Below are positions 16,867-25,655 of a DNA stretch of 64,000 nucleotides, in pieces. The DNA comes from Caballeronia sp. dw_19 (GTDB lineage: Bacteria; Pseudomonadota; Gammaproteobacteria; Burkholderiales; Burkholderiaceae), in assembly GCF_018449515.1 (NCBI RefSeq), contig NZ_JAAVUQ010000021.1, forward strand, positions 83,882-147,881, read 5' to 3'. The notes beneath the pieces were generated by a model that worked only from the letters and a program-made list of their open reading frames with translations, was not told where the DNA came from and did no database searches. How positions within the stretch are numbered: position 1 is the first letter of the stretch; the number at the start of each line of letters is the position of its first letter. The position numbers and the translations under genes are program-made.

Positions 16867-17645
16867 CCCATCTGCTCGATATCGACAAGCTCACCCGGCA
16901 CTTCGGCGGCTTGGCCGCCGTATCCGACCTGACCTTTCACGTCGATGAAAACGAAATCCTCGGCATCATTGGACCCAACGGCGCAGGCAAGACGACGGCC
17001 ATCAATCTGGTGAGCGGCGTGATCCGGCCGAGCAGCGGTCACGTACGGGTCGCGGGCGAAGACGTGACCGGGCTGCTGCCCCACGTGCTGGCCCGCAAGG
17101 GGCTCGTCCGCACCTTCCAGTCGACGACGGTGTACGGCGAGCGCACGGTCCGCGAGAACGCGATGCGTGGTGCGTATCTCGGCATGTATCCGGGCGCTGT
17201 TGCGGCGTTCCTGAATACCGCGCGTGCGCGTCGGCTAAGGGAAGAATCCGTGCGTCGCGTGAATGAATTGCTGGAATGGCTCAATCTCGCCGATGTCGCC
17301 CATCTCAAGGCGGGCAGTCTTCCGTACGGACATCAGAAGACGCTCGGCATGGTCATCTCGCTGGCGGCGCAACCGCGCATCATCATGCTCGATGAGCCCG
17401 TCGCCGGCCTGAGCGCCGAGGAAGCCGATCACGTGCGCGACACCATTCTGAAAATTCGCGAGCGCGGCATCACGGTCGTTGTCATTGATCACAACATGCG
17501 TTTCATGAAGGGACTCTGCGACCGCGTCATGGTGATGAACCAGGGACACGAGTTGACAACGGGCTTGCCGCTCGAGGTGCTTGCGAATCCGCTGGTCATC
17601 GAAGCGTATCTTGGGAGGGGTCATGCCGCAGCTCATAGTATCTGA
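16863..17645 (+). CDS. ABC transporter ATPase LivG type
   Basis: This is a cytoplasmic ATP-binding subunit (260 aa). Walker A is GPNGAGKTT near residue 38 and Walker B is IIMLDEPVAGLS; the H-loop histidine lies in VVVIDHNMRFM. The signature region reads LPYGHQKTLGM in place of LSGGQ, a substitution common in LivG proteins. The stretch between Walker A and the signature carries the long LivG insertion. Its 3' end overlaps the LivF start by 23 bases. Confidence 0.94.
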   Translation: MTHLLDIDKLTRHFGGLAAVSDLTFHVDENEILGIIGPNGAGKTTAINLVSGVIRPSSGHVRVAGEDVTGLLPHVLARKGLVRTFQSTTVYGERTVRENAMRGAYLGMYPGAVAAFLNTARARRLREESVRRVNELLEWLNLADVAHLKAGSLPYGHQKTLGMVISLAAQPRIIMLDEPVAGLSAEEADHVRDTILKIRERGITVVVIDHNMRFMKGLCDRVMVMNQGHELTTGLPLEVLANPLVIEAYLGRGHAAAHSI

Positions 17646-18333
17646 TTTGAACGTGCGCTATGGCCGTGTGATCGGCACGCAGGACGTGTCGTTTTCCGTG
17701 GACGAGGGCGAGATCTTCGCGCTTGTCGGCAGCAACGGCGCGGGCAAGAGCAGTGCGATCAAGGCCATCATTGGAATGGCGCATTACAGCAGCGGCAAGA
17801 TCACGTTCGAAGGCGAGGACCTGGCTGGACTGAAGACCAGTGAAATCGTCCGCCGTGGCATTGCGCTGTCGCCGGAGGGGCGGCGCGTCTTCCCGCAATT
17901 GACGGTGGAGGAGAACTTGCGCATGGGCGCATTCACGCGTGCACGCGATGAGTCCCAGGTGCGCATGCAACAGATCTACCGCTATTTTCCGCGCTTGAAG
18001 GAACGCGTGAAGCAGCACGCCAGCAACCTGAGTGGTGGCGAGCAGCAGATGCTCGCTATCGGCCGGGCGCTCATGTCGCGGCCAAAACTGTTCTTGCTCG
18101 ACGAGCCGTCGCTTGGGCTTGCGCCGATCATTGTCGAGCGTATTGGTGACGTACTCGACGAGATCCGCCGTGAAGAGAAGCTCACGGTGATTCTCGCCGA
18201 GCAGAACGCGCACTGGGCGATGCACCTTGCGTCGAGAGCGACGATCTTCGAGCTGGGCCGCTCGGTGAATACCGGGCAGACCGAGGCGTTGCTCCAAGAT
18301 CCTGCCGTGCGTAACGCTTATCTCGGCGTGTGA
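17623..18333 (+). CDS. ABC transporter ATPase LivF type
   Basis: This is the second ATPase (236 aa), starting at an ATG preceded by GGGAGGGG inside the end of livG. Walker A GSNGAGKSS, signature LSGGEQQML, Walker B LFLLDEPSLGLAP and the H-loop region are intact. It completes a five-part importer (12681-18333). The following dhaK gene begins about 88 bases on and in the same direction, which suggests that the imported compound or its product is phosphorylated by the kinase pair. Confidence 0.94.
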   Translation: MPQLIVSDLNVRYGRVIGTQDVSFSVDEGEIFALVGSNGAGKSSAIKAIIGMAHYSSGKITFEGEDLAGLKTSEIVRRGIALSPEGRRVFPQLTVEENLRMGAFTRARDESQVRMQQIYRYFPRLKERVKQHASNLSGGEQQMLAIGRALMSRPKLFLLDEPSLGLAPIIVERIGDVLDEIRREEKLTVILAEQNAHWAMHLASRATIFELGRSVNTGQTEALLQDPAVRNAYLGV

Positions 18334-18421
18334 CGCGGTACCCGGTGCATCACGGCATCACACTTCAAGCCCCGCTCTTTTGCATACGATGCGACAGGCC
18401 GCAACGGCCTCCAAGGAAACG

Positions 18422-19423
18422 ATGAAGAAGATACTGAATCAACCGGACGATTACGTCGACGAGACACTCGACGGAATGTGCGCAGCGCATCCCGATGTGT
18501 ACCGGCGCACGGGTGAAAGCGGTCGCGTCATCATGCGCGCCGAGCCTGGTTTTGACGGCAAGGTCGGAGTGGTATCCGGCGGCGGCTCGGGACATCTGCC
18601 CTTGTTCACCGGCTACGTGAGCCCGGGCCTGCTCGACGCATGCGCGGTCGGCAACGTCTTCGCGGGGCCGGCGATTGGCGATTGTATCGACGCAATGCGC
18701 GCAGCCGATCACGGCGCGGGCGTGCTGCGCCTGTATGGAAACTACGGCGGCGACCGGATGAACTTCGACATGGCGGGTGAGCTGACCGAGCTTGATGGCA
18801 TGCGAAGTGCGACCGTGCTGGTTGCCGACGACGTCGCCAGCGCGAGCCATGAAGAGCGCGCGAAGCGGCGCGGCGTGGCGGGTGTGGTCTATGCGTACAA
18901 GATCGCGGGTGCGAAAGCGGAAGAGCGGGGCGCATCGCTGGAGGACGTCACGCGCGTGGCCCGTAAAGCCGTCGATGCCTGCGCTTCGATCGGCGTGGCG
19001 CTCACGCCTTGCATCGTCCCTGAAGCCGGTGTACCGAGCTTCACGATCGGCGACAACGAGATCGAGATGGGCATGGGCATTCACGGTGAGCCGGGCATCT
19101 GGCGGGGTGAACTGAAGACGGCCGATACGCTTGCTGCCGAGATGCTCGAGCGCGTGTTGAGCGACCTTGGCATTGGCACAGGCGAGCGCGTTTCGGTGAT
19201 GGTCAACTCGCTGGGCGCAACGCCTTATGAGGAACTTTATATTCTCTATCGCGCGGTCGCCCGGGAGCTTGCGGCCAAGGGCGTGAGCATTGTTGCGCCG
19301 CTGGTTGGCCGCTATGCGACATCGATGGAAATGACCGGCGCATCGCTCACGCTGCAACGGCTCGACGGCGAACTCGAGGCATTGTTGCGCGCGCCGGCGA
19401 ATTGTCCATTCTGGAGGTCGTGA
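18422..19423 (+). CDS. dhaK: Dihydroxyacetone kinase subunit DhaK-like
   Basis: This is the substrate-binding subunit of a DHA-type kinase (333 aa; typical DhaK is about 330-360). The covalent substrate histidine lies in MGMGIHGEPG, GGGSGH near residue 46 forms part of the sugar pocket, and NYGGDRMNFDMA keeps the pocket aspartate. Where E. coli DhaK reads SGHEPAFAGYV, this protein reads SGHLPLFTGYV, so the pocket differs. Related kinases act on tetroses such as erythrulose as well as dihydroxyacetone. AAGGAAAC precedes the ATG. dhaL follows after 2 bases; no dhaM (PTS-type phosphoryl donor) is in the window. Confidence 0.9.
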   Translation: MKKILNQPDDYVDETLDGMCAAHPDVYRRTGESGRVIMRAEPGFDGKVGVVSGGGSGHLPLFTGYVSPGLLDACAVGNVFAGPAIGDCIDAMRAADHGAGVLRLYGNYGGDRMNFDMAGELTELDGMRSATVLVADDVASASHEERAKRRGVAGVVYAYKIAGAKAEERGASLEDVTRVARKAVDACASIGVALTPCIVPEAGVPSFTIGDNEIEMGMGIHGEPGIWRGELKTADTLAAEMLERVLSDLGIGTGERVSVMVNSLGATPYEELYILYRAVARELAAKGVSIVAPLVGRYATSMEMTGASLTLQRLDGELEALLRAPANCPFWRS

Positions 19424-19425
19424 GC

Positions 19426-20037
19426 ATGCCGATAACCGTAGGTGCAACGGATCATGCGCTGCGTCGTTGGGCCGATGCAATGGACAGCGCCGCGCCGGAA
19501 CTGAACCGGCTTGACGGTCAACTCGGCGACGGCGATCTGGGCGTGACACTCGTCAAGTCTGCAGCGGCTGTGCGCACGGCGCTCGATGCGGGGCCGTATG
19601 CCGACCTTGGGCAGCTCTTCAAGGCATGCGCGATGGGATGTGCGCGCGCATCAGGTTCAAGCTTCGGGACGCTGTTGACCTTGACGTTCATGACGCTCGC
19701 GAAGCGTCTCGAGGGTTGTGCGACGCTTGAGTGGAATGCATTGCCGGCTGAGCTACAGGCGTCGCTTGATGCAATGTCGCAGCGAGGCGGCGCGAAGCTC
19801 GGCGACAAGACTGTGCTCGACACGCTGGCAGCGGCGAGGGACGCGATTGAGGGGTTATCGGATCCGAAGGCGCAGCATGCAGCGGCGAGTGCGGCGGTGG
19901 ATGCTGCCATTGAGAGTTTCCGGACGCAGCCAAACCGAATTGGGCGGGCGCGGATGTTCGCACAAAAATCCATCGGTCTGGATGATCCGGGCATGATCGC
20001 GTTTCGGTATATGGTGGCGAGTTTTTCGGAGGGGTAG
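19426..20037 (+). CDS. dhaL: Dihydroxyacetone kinase subunit DhaL-like
   Basis: This is the nucleotide-binding partner of DhaK (203 aa). The aspartate cluster that binds Mg-nucleotide is visible in LDGQLGDGDLGVTL, followed by ASGSSFGTLL and KLGDKTVLDTLAAARDA, the standard DhaL order. A GGAGGT site precedes the ATG. It is the last gene of the rightward operon and is followed by the gene-free inverted-repeat region. In Escherichia coli DhaL receives phosphate from DhaM; with no DhaM nearby, this pair may use ATP directly, which is inference. Confidence 0.9.
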   Translation: MPITVGATDHALRRWADAMDSAAPELNRLDGQLGDGDLGVTLVKSAAAVRTALDAGPYADLGQLFKACAMGCARASGSSFGTLLTLTFMTLAKRLEGCATLEWNALPAELQASLDAMSQRGGAKLGDKTVLDTLAAARDAIEGLSDPKAQHAAASAAVDAAIESFRTQPNRIGRARMFAQKSIGLDDPGMIAFRYMVASFSEG

Positions 20038-20130
20038 GAGGGCGGGGTTTCGTTCGCACTGGGGATTGGGCGGGGGTAGGGGCTATGTTCGGGGGTTTGG
20101 TTATTGGGGGGGTAGCGGTCGGGGTCTATG

Positions 20131-20432
20131 CCGGGGTGGTCGGTTCTGGGGTTAGCGGTCGGAGTCTATGCCGGGTTGGTGCTTTCGGCCGTGGTGGTCT
20201 GCAAGAGTCGGATTTTCTCTTTATCACTATTAGCCACTGTGCGTGGCGGCACGTCATTTCTTTGTCCAAAGCGACAAAGAAACGAAGCAAAGAAAACGCT
20301 TTCAACCACGCTACCCTAAGTGTCCACAGCGTGCAGTTTGTATTCATAGGTGCCCCAAAAGCACGGTACTCGCCAGAGCGAAGGATGTGTGAAACCCTCC
20401 TTCTCCGAACACCGATACCCACACGCTTCGCC
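20131..20432 (+). repeat. Left arm of large inverted repeat
   Basis: About 300 bases here match the reverse complement of 20756-21060 with only scattered differences, by eye roughly nine bases in ten. The most conserved part runs from the TTTCGGCCGTGG block through CAAAGAAACGAAGCAAAG to GGTGCCCCAAAAGCACGG. The start of the arm has an internal near-duplication of a 40-base G-rich unit (around 20113 and 20153). Open frames in both arms encode the same low-complexity peptide and are not supported as genes. Confidence 0.85.
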
Positions 20433-20755
20433 ACCAGTGATTGAACCTGCCCAAGGGGCACCCCGCGCTATCCGCGTGAACCAGCCACCGAATTTGTACG
20501 CATAACGAACCACGTAGCCAACCCGCCAAGAAACAACGCTGCAGAATGCGTAAGGCCGTAACCGACGAAAATAGCTGTACAGAATGCGCAGCCAATTCAT
20601 AGAAACTGAAGCAGTAAACACAAACACGCATGAAGCTGTGGCCTATGAATACGGTCGCACAGACCAGGTAGCTAACCTGTCAAAGAACCGCAGCCGTAAA
20701 TACCCGTAAGGCGGTGCGGGTTCCTTAGCAATTGTGCTTGCCCGAGAGCGTACGG
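20433..20755. other. Spacer of the inverted repeat, no gene seen
   Basis: This is 323 bases between the two arms. It contains short repeated words such as GCAGAATGCG (near 20540) and a near copy at about 20581, but no credible coding frame, RNA gene or transposase remnant that I can recognise. Confidence 0.6.
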
Positions 20756-21060
20756 GGCGAAGCGTGTTCGTGTCAGGATTCGCGAGAAGGAGGGGTTCAA
20801 ACATCCTCCGCTCTGGCGAGCACCGTGCTTTTGGGGCACCTATGAATTGAAACTGCACGCTGTGGACACTTAGGGTAGCGTGGTTTAAAAGCGTTTTCTT
20901 TGCTTCGTTTCTTTGTCGCTTTGGACAAAGAAATGACGTGCCGCCACGCACAGTGGCTAATAGTGATAAAGAGAAAATCCGACTCTCGCAGACCACCACG
21001 GCCGAAAGCACCAACCTGGCATAGACCCCGACCACTAACCCCAGAACCGACCGCCCCGGC
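20756..21060 (-). repeat. Right arm of large inverted repeat
   Basis: This is the reverse-complement copy of 20131-20432. It begins GGCGAAGCGTGTTCG and ends in a C-rich tract. The pair separates the end of the dha operon from the stop of the SMP-30 gene, that is, it sits between two convergent operons. It could fold the ends of both transcripts or be an interspersed genomic element. No transposase, target-site duplication or terminal motif was found. Confidence 0.85.
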
Positions 21061-21152
21061 ACTGCCCCCGACTAACCCCGGAACCGCCTCCGTCCCTCCA
21101 ACGACCAAACCCCGCCCGCACCAGAAAACCCCAAGTGCGAACGAAACCCAAA

Positions 21153-22064
21153 TCAAGGTCGCTGCGCGCCACTCTGCCCCACATACACCGCCATCAACGA
21201 CGAAGCCGTCGTCACGAACAGCCGATTTCGCTTCGGACCGCCGAAGGTCAGGTTAGTCGCGACCTCAGGCAAATGGATCTTGCCGATCAACTCGCCATCG
21301 GCTGCATAGCAATGCACACCATCGCCGGCTGTCGTCCAGATATTACCTTCAGTATCAACACGAAAACCGTCCGCCACACCCGGCGAAATAGTCGCAAACA
21401 CACGTTGATCGCCAAGCCGGTGCCCATCGATCACGTCATACGCGACAATATGATGCGGACCCGACGGATCGTGAGAAACCCCTGAATCCGCGATATACAA
21501 AATGGTCTCATCAGGCGAAAAGGCAAGCCCGTTCGGCTTCACCAGCGCGCCCGTTGCAATCGACATTTCTCCGTTGCGCGGATCAAGCCGATACACATTG
21601 TTCGCCCCGATCTCACTTTTCGCCTTATGACCGGTGTAGTCACTAAGGATGCCGTAGTCCGGATCGCTGAACCAGATCGTGTCATCGGACTTCACGACAA
21701 TATCATTCGGTGAATTGAGCCGCTTGCCTTCGAATCGATCGGCAAGCACGGTGATCGTTCCGTCGACTTCAGTACGGGTCACACGGCGCCCGCCACTCTC
21801 GCAGGTAATCAGTCGTCCTTGACGATCGCGAGTATTGCCGTTGGCATGATTGCACGGGCTGCGATAAACCGTCGCCGGCGCACCTTCCACCCAACGCATG
21901 ATACGATCGTTTGGAATGTCGCTCCACAGCAGGTAATCGCCGTCGGCGAAATAAACAGGACCTTCCGGCCAGCGCATGCCTGTATGCAGCACTTCAATGC
22001 GTGCGTTCGCAACCAGGCTCGTGCGAAAACGCGCGTAGTTGATGATTTCGAATTCCGGGCTCAC
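21153..22064 (-). CDS. SMP-30/gluconolactonase family protein
   Basis: This is a six-bladed beta-propeller lactonase (303 aa), which would hydrolyse a sugar lactone to the acid. The three metal-ligand regions of the regucalcin fold are present: RWPEGPVYF (Glu), VKPNGLAFSPDE (Asn) and ADGFRVDTEGNIW (Asp). The GTG at 22064 is chosen as start because TGGAGACACGTT precedes it; upstream codons in the open frame look non-coding. There is no signal peptide, so it is cytoplasmic. It is the last gene of the leftward aldA operon, 64 bases after the flavin-reductase-like gene. Confidence 0.9.
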   Translation of the reverse strand: MSPEFEIINYARFRTSLVANARIEVLHTGMRWPEGPVYFADGDYLLWSDIPNDRIMRWVEGAPATVYRSPCNHANGNTRDRQGRLITCESGGRRVTRTEVDGTITVLADRFEGKRLNSPNDIVVKSDDTIWFSDPDYGILSDYTGHKAKSEIGANNVYRLDPRNGEMSIATGALVKPNGLAFSPDETILYIADSGVSHDPSGPHHIVAYDVIDGHRLGDQRVFATISPGVADGFRVDTEGNIWTTAGDGVHCYAADGELIGKIHLPEVATNLTFGGPKRNRLFVTTASSLMAVYVGQSGAQRP

Positions 22065-22128
22065 AACGTGTCTCCATAAAAAATGAATGCGGGCGATGGG
22101 TTGCGCCGGAACGCCCGCGGGCTTGCAA

Positions 22129-22767
22129 TCATTCGGTTGCGGTTTTCGAATTCCACGTGGCGACAGGAATCGTCGGCATGTTGAAAATCTCGCTGGTGCG
22201 CACGTAGTGATGGCCATGCATGCGCCCGACAAGCTGTAGCCGCGGGGTATCGATCAAACATCGCCCGGCGTCCAGCACAGCGTGATCGCTGATGTGCATG
22301 GCGAGCACTTCGCCAATGATCAGCGAGCGGCGTGTGCCCAGCGGAACGATCTGCATCAACTCGCATTCGAACGAGACGCTGCTTTGCGCAATCCGCGGCG
22401 TGCGAATCAGCGCAGAAGGCGCCGGCGTCAGACCTGCCGCGACGAATTCATCGACCTCCGGCCCGAATTCGATCGCGGTGATGTTCATGCGCTCGACCGT
22501 ATCGTCGCTCACGAGATTGACGACGAACTCGTTTTGCAAGCGCACGTTTTCGCCAGTGTCTTTGCGATCGATATCGGAACGATGGTTGATGGCGAAGCCG
22601 AGCGTCGCCGGATCTTCGGCGAAGACATTGAAGAACGAGAACGGCGCGGCATTGGGCTGGCCGTTTGCATCCATGGTCGACACCCAGGCAATAGGGCGAG
22701 GCGTGACCGTCGACGACAACAGCTTGTAACGCTCATGCGGGGTATGTTTCGCGAAATCGAAGTACAT
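22129..22767 (-). CDS. Flavin-reductase-like domain protein
   Basis: This is a protein of the flavoredoxin/flavin reductase split-barrel family (212 aa). The typical opening KLLSSTVTPRPIAWVSTMDANGQPNAAPFSFFNVF, which forms the FMN site, is followed by a GENVRLQNEFVVNLVSDD segment seen in this branch. Such proteins bind FMN and may supply reduced flavin to a monooxygenase or act on their own. No partner monooxygenase is adjacent. The ATG at 22767 follows AGGATCGTC. It lies 109 bases downstream of the fused CoA-transferase. Confidence 0.88.
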   Translation of the reverse strand: MYFDFAKHTPHERYKLLSSTVTPRPIAWVSTMDANGQPNAAPFSFFNVFAEDPATLGFAINHRSDIDRKDTGENVRLQNEFVVNLVSDDTVERMNITAIEFGPEVDEFVAAGLTPAPSALIRTPRIAQSSVSFECELMQIVPLGTRRSLIIGEVLAMHISDHAVLDAGRCLIDTPRLQLVGRMHGHHYVRTSEIFNMPTIPVATWNSKTATE

Positions 22768-22876
22768 GACGATCCTGTTGATAATTGAATAGCCGACAGC
22801 GGCGCACCGCGCCACGGCCCTTGCATCAAGACGCGTGGCAAGCTCATGGCGGCGGCATGTAGCCACATGTTGCGCT

Positions 22877-25510
22877 TCAGATCACGCCTTCTTCGCGCAA
22901 CCTCTCTATCTGCGATTTCGAGAACCCCAGCCACTGTTCGAGGATGTGTTCATTGTCTTCGCCATAACACGGCGCACCACGGTCGATCACACCGCCGCTG
23001 TAGGCGGGCGTCGCGCTCATCTTCACGGGGAATTCCGCGACCGGCCAGCGGCCGATTCGCGTGCCGGTGACTTCAGTCAGCCATTCGAGCGACGCCAGTT
23101 GCGGGTCGCTGTCGCATCGGTCGCCTGCCGTCTGGCACACGCCTGCCGGCACGCCGGCGCGCTGCAACCGCTCCATGCCGGCGTAGGCGTCCTGCGTCGA
23201 TGACCACGCGTTCACGAGCGTGTCGAGCGCGTCCTGGTTCGCGAGCCGCAACTCGAGTGTCGCGAAGCGCGGATCCGACTTCAGGGCGGACAACGCCGTG
23301 ACGTCGGCGAAAGCGCGCCATTGGGTATCGTCGAAACACGCGATGCTCAGCCACCGGTCGTCGCCCGCGCATCGATACGCGCCGTGCGGCGCAGCGGGCT
23401 TGTAGGGCGAGCGGTTGCCATAACGCGACCAGACGCGGCCGTTCGCGGACCAGTCGAGCACGGCCGTTGCCGTCTGGAAAATGCCGGACTCGCATTGCGA
23501 TGAATCGATCCACTGTCCTTCGCCCGTCTGCTCGCGGTGATAAAGCGCGCCGAGCGCGGCGAGCGCGAACCCATATGCGCCGATCCAGTCGAGATATGAA
23601 TATCCCCAGCCGGCTGGCGGCGCCGGATCGGGCAGGCCGGACATTTCCGTGCTGCCGACAAACGACGCCGCCACCGGCCCAACCGTGCGGAATCGTCCGT
23701 ACTTGCCGATCGCGCCCATGCCGGCCTGCTGCACATAGATGATGTCCGGACGGATCGACTTGAGTACGTCGTAGCCAAGTCCGAGCCGCTGCAACACGCC
23801 CGGCGAAAATCCTTCGGCGACAATATCCGACATCCGGATAAGGTCCTTGGCGATCGCAAGTCCTTTAGGATGCCGAATGTTAAGCGACATCCCGCGTTTG
23901 CCCGCGTTCTTGTTGTTGAACTGGCCACCCATGTCGGAATCGGTGACGGCTTGCATCGGTCCGGTCGCTTTCATGCGCGCCTCGCGGCCGCCGACGGGCG
24001 CCATTGCGCCAAGCCGCGTATCGGGATTCTCTTTCCATTCGACCTTGATGCTTTCCGCGCCCAACGAATTCAGGAACCGCGTGCCGCCCGCCGATGCCAG
24101 GAACCACGAAAAGTCGAAGATCCGAACCCCTTGCAGCGGGAACGGTTTGCCACGCGCGGAGAGCGCCGGCGCACGGGCTTGGGCGGGAACGCGGGCTGTG
24201 GTTGTCGTGGCTTGCACGGGACGTGCAGGACTTCGTGCAAGACTTTTATCGCCGTTGTGCTCGCCGAGCTGGGGCGCGCGGGTACCCGGTTGCCACGCAG
24301 TGGCGGTGCCCATCCATTTACTGGTCGGGTATTGAAAGGTGCGGCCCAGCTCGGGATGCTCGACGTCCGAAAACGTGGAACGCATGAGCCAATGTTCGTC
24401 CTGCGCGTTCTCGTGCGGCTTGCGCACCGGCGCCCACAGCAACCCGGCGTCCTGCGCTTCGCGCCAGGGCAGATGCGCGTAGTCGTACGACGCGACAAAG
24501 CGCTGGATCACCTCCAGCATGTGCTCGGTTTCCTTGTCGAGCCGTGCCGAACCGGGAGTGTCGCGCGCGGAAAGATCGCTATCGAGGGTTGGTGGGCGCA
24601 GGTCTTCCGCCCGGTCGTAGTGCTGGAGGAACGGCACGAGCCGGGCCTTGTCGCGCGCCGATACACCCCACGTCATGTTCCATCGGTTATCGGCCGTGCG
24701 GCTGATGTTGAGCATGCTGTTCGTTGCTTCCGCCGCATGACGCGCGGTCTGGCGCATCAGCGGCGCGCGGCGCATCACCCATGACATCAGGTCCAGTTCC
24801 GTATTGATCGCCACGGCCTGATGGATCGCGCACGAGAGATCCTGTCCTTCACCCGTTTGCTTGCGATGCAGCAGCGCTGCAACGATCGCCACCGCGGTCT
24901 GATCGCCGGCGATGTGATACGCGTGCCACACCTGCGGCGCAATGGGCGGCTTGGCATAGCTGCCGTCCGGTTCCGGATCGTATCCGCAATTCATCATGAC
25001 GCCGCCAAGCGCGAGATGAATCAGGTCGGACGCCTGGTAGTCCTTCCATGGGCCGCTGTCGCCGAACGGGGTAATGCGCGCGACGATGAGACCCGGAAAT
25101 TGTTCTGCCAGCGGCTGGTCGAGTCGCAACTCGCGCGCAAGGCGGCCGCAACTGCTGTCGAGCAGAATGTCAGCGTTCCCAAGGAGGTTTAGAAACTGTT
25201 CACGTCCATCCGCGGTTGCGGTGTCGATGACAACCGACTTCTTGCCGCGGTTATAGGCCCAGTAAAACAACGAGCGTTCGGGACCGGGCTCGTCTTCGAA
25301 GAACGGCCCGATCTTGCGCGTCGGGCTGCCTCCTGGTGGTTCGATCTTGATGACTTCGGCACCCAGGCCGGCTAACACGAGTCCGCAGTATTCGCCCAGT
25401 TCGTCGGCGACTTCGATCACGCGCAACCCGGCCAGCATGCCGGGCAGGGTCTTTTGATCGGGCATCAGCGAGCTCGGGGCAGCGGAGGTGCTGGAAGTGG
25501 GATGCGACAT
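22877..25510 (-). CDS. Fused double CaiB/BaiF CoA-transferase
   Basis: This 877-residue protein has two complete class III CoA-transferase domains: residues about 25-425 and about 455-877, joined by an alanine-, proline- and threonine-rich linker. Each half has the N-terminal fold (GLRVIEVADELGEYCGLVLA; GVRIFDFSWFLASAGGTRFL) and a GEGQ segment before the catalytic position. In the second half this position is Glu674 (DSSQCESGIF). In the first it is Gln231 (CAIHQAVAIN) where relatives have HEA, so only one half is likely to form the usual acyl intermediate. AAGGAAATC precedes the ATG. It follows aldA by 145 bases. Confidence 0.92.
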   Translation of the reverse strand: MSHPTSSTSAAPSSLMPDQKTLPGMLAGLRVIEVADELGEYCGLVLAGLGAEVIKIEPPGGSPTRKIGPFFEDEPGPERSLFYWAYNRGKKSVVIDTATADGREQFLNLLGNADILLDSSCGRLARELRLDQPLAEQFPGLIVARITPFGDSGPWKDYQASDLIHLALGGVMMNCGYDPEPDGSYAKPPIAPQVWHAYHIAGDQTAVAIVAALLHRKQTGEGQDLSCAIHQAVAINTELDLMSWVMRRAPLMRQTARHAAEATNSMLNISRTADNRWNMTWGVSARDKARLVPFLQHYDRAEDLRPPTLDSDLSARDTPGSARLDKETEHMLEVIQRFVASYDYAHLPWREAQDAGLLWAPVRKPHENAQDEHWLMRSTFSDVEHPELGRTFQYPTSKWMGTATAWQPGTRAPQLGEHNGDKSLARSPARPVQATTTTARVPAQARAPALSARGKPFPLQGVRIFDFSWFLASAGGTRFLNSLGAESIKVEWKENPDTRLGAMAPVGGREARMKATGPMQAVTDSDMGGQFNNKNAGKRGMSLNIRHPKGLAIAKDLIRMSDIVAEGFSPGVLQRLGLGYDVLKSIRPDIIYVQQAGMGAIGKYGRFRTVGPVAASFVGSTEMSGLPDPAPPAGWGYSYLDWIGAYGFALAALGALYHREQTGEGQWIDSSQCESGIFQTATAVLDWSANGRVWSRYGNRSPYKPAAPHGAYRCAGDDRWLSIACFDDTQWRAFADVTALSALKSDPRFATLELRLANQDALDTLVNAWSSTQDAYAGMERLQRAGVPAGVCQTAGDRCDSDPQLASLEWLTEVTGTRIGRWPVAEFPVKMSATPAYSGGVIDRGAPCYGEDNEHILEQWLGFSKSQIERLREEGVI

Positions 25511-25597
25511 GATTTCCTTATATTGAAGGGACCAGCCTCGTCAAGGGCGGTCTACCCGGCGGCTTGCCCGAGCATGAACATGAGCAAGAGCGGGATA

Positions 25598-25621
25598 CAC
25601 CGCCCCACGGGGAGGGCGGTG
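25598..25621 (-). terminator. Hairpin between aldA and the fused CoA-transferase gene
   Basis: CACCGCCC (25598-25605) and GGGCGGTG (25614-25621) form a perfect 8-bp stem with an 8-base loop. No T-run follows on the transcribed strand, so it is more likely an attenuator or mRNA-stabilising hairpin than a full terminator. Confidence 0.4.
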
Positions 25622-25655
25622 TTGCCATACGCCGCAATGGCAGCGCAGTTGCGGC

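Noticed and set aside
20085..21156. Two open frames of about 119 codons in the arms of the inverted repeat encoding similar peptides.
   Set aside because: The similarity comes from the DNA repeat. The peptides are low-complexity, have no ribosome sites and differ in frame integrity; treated as non-coding repeat.
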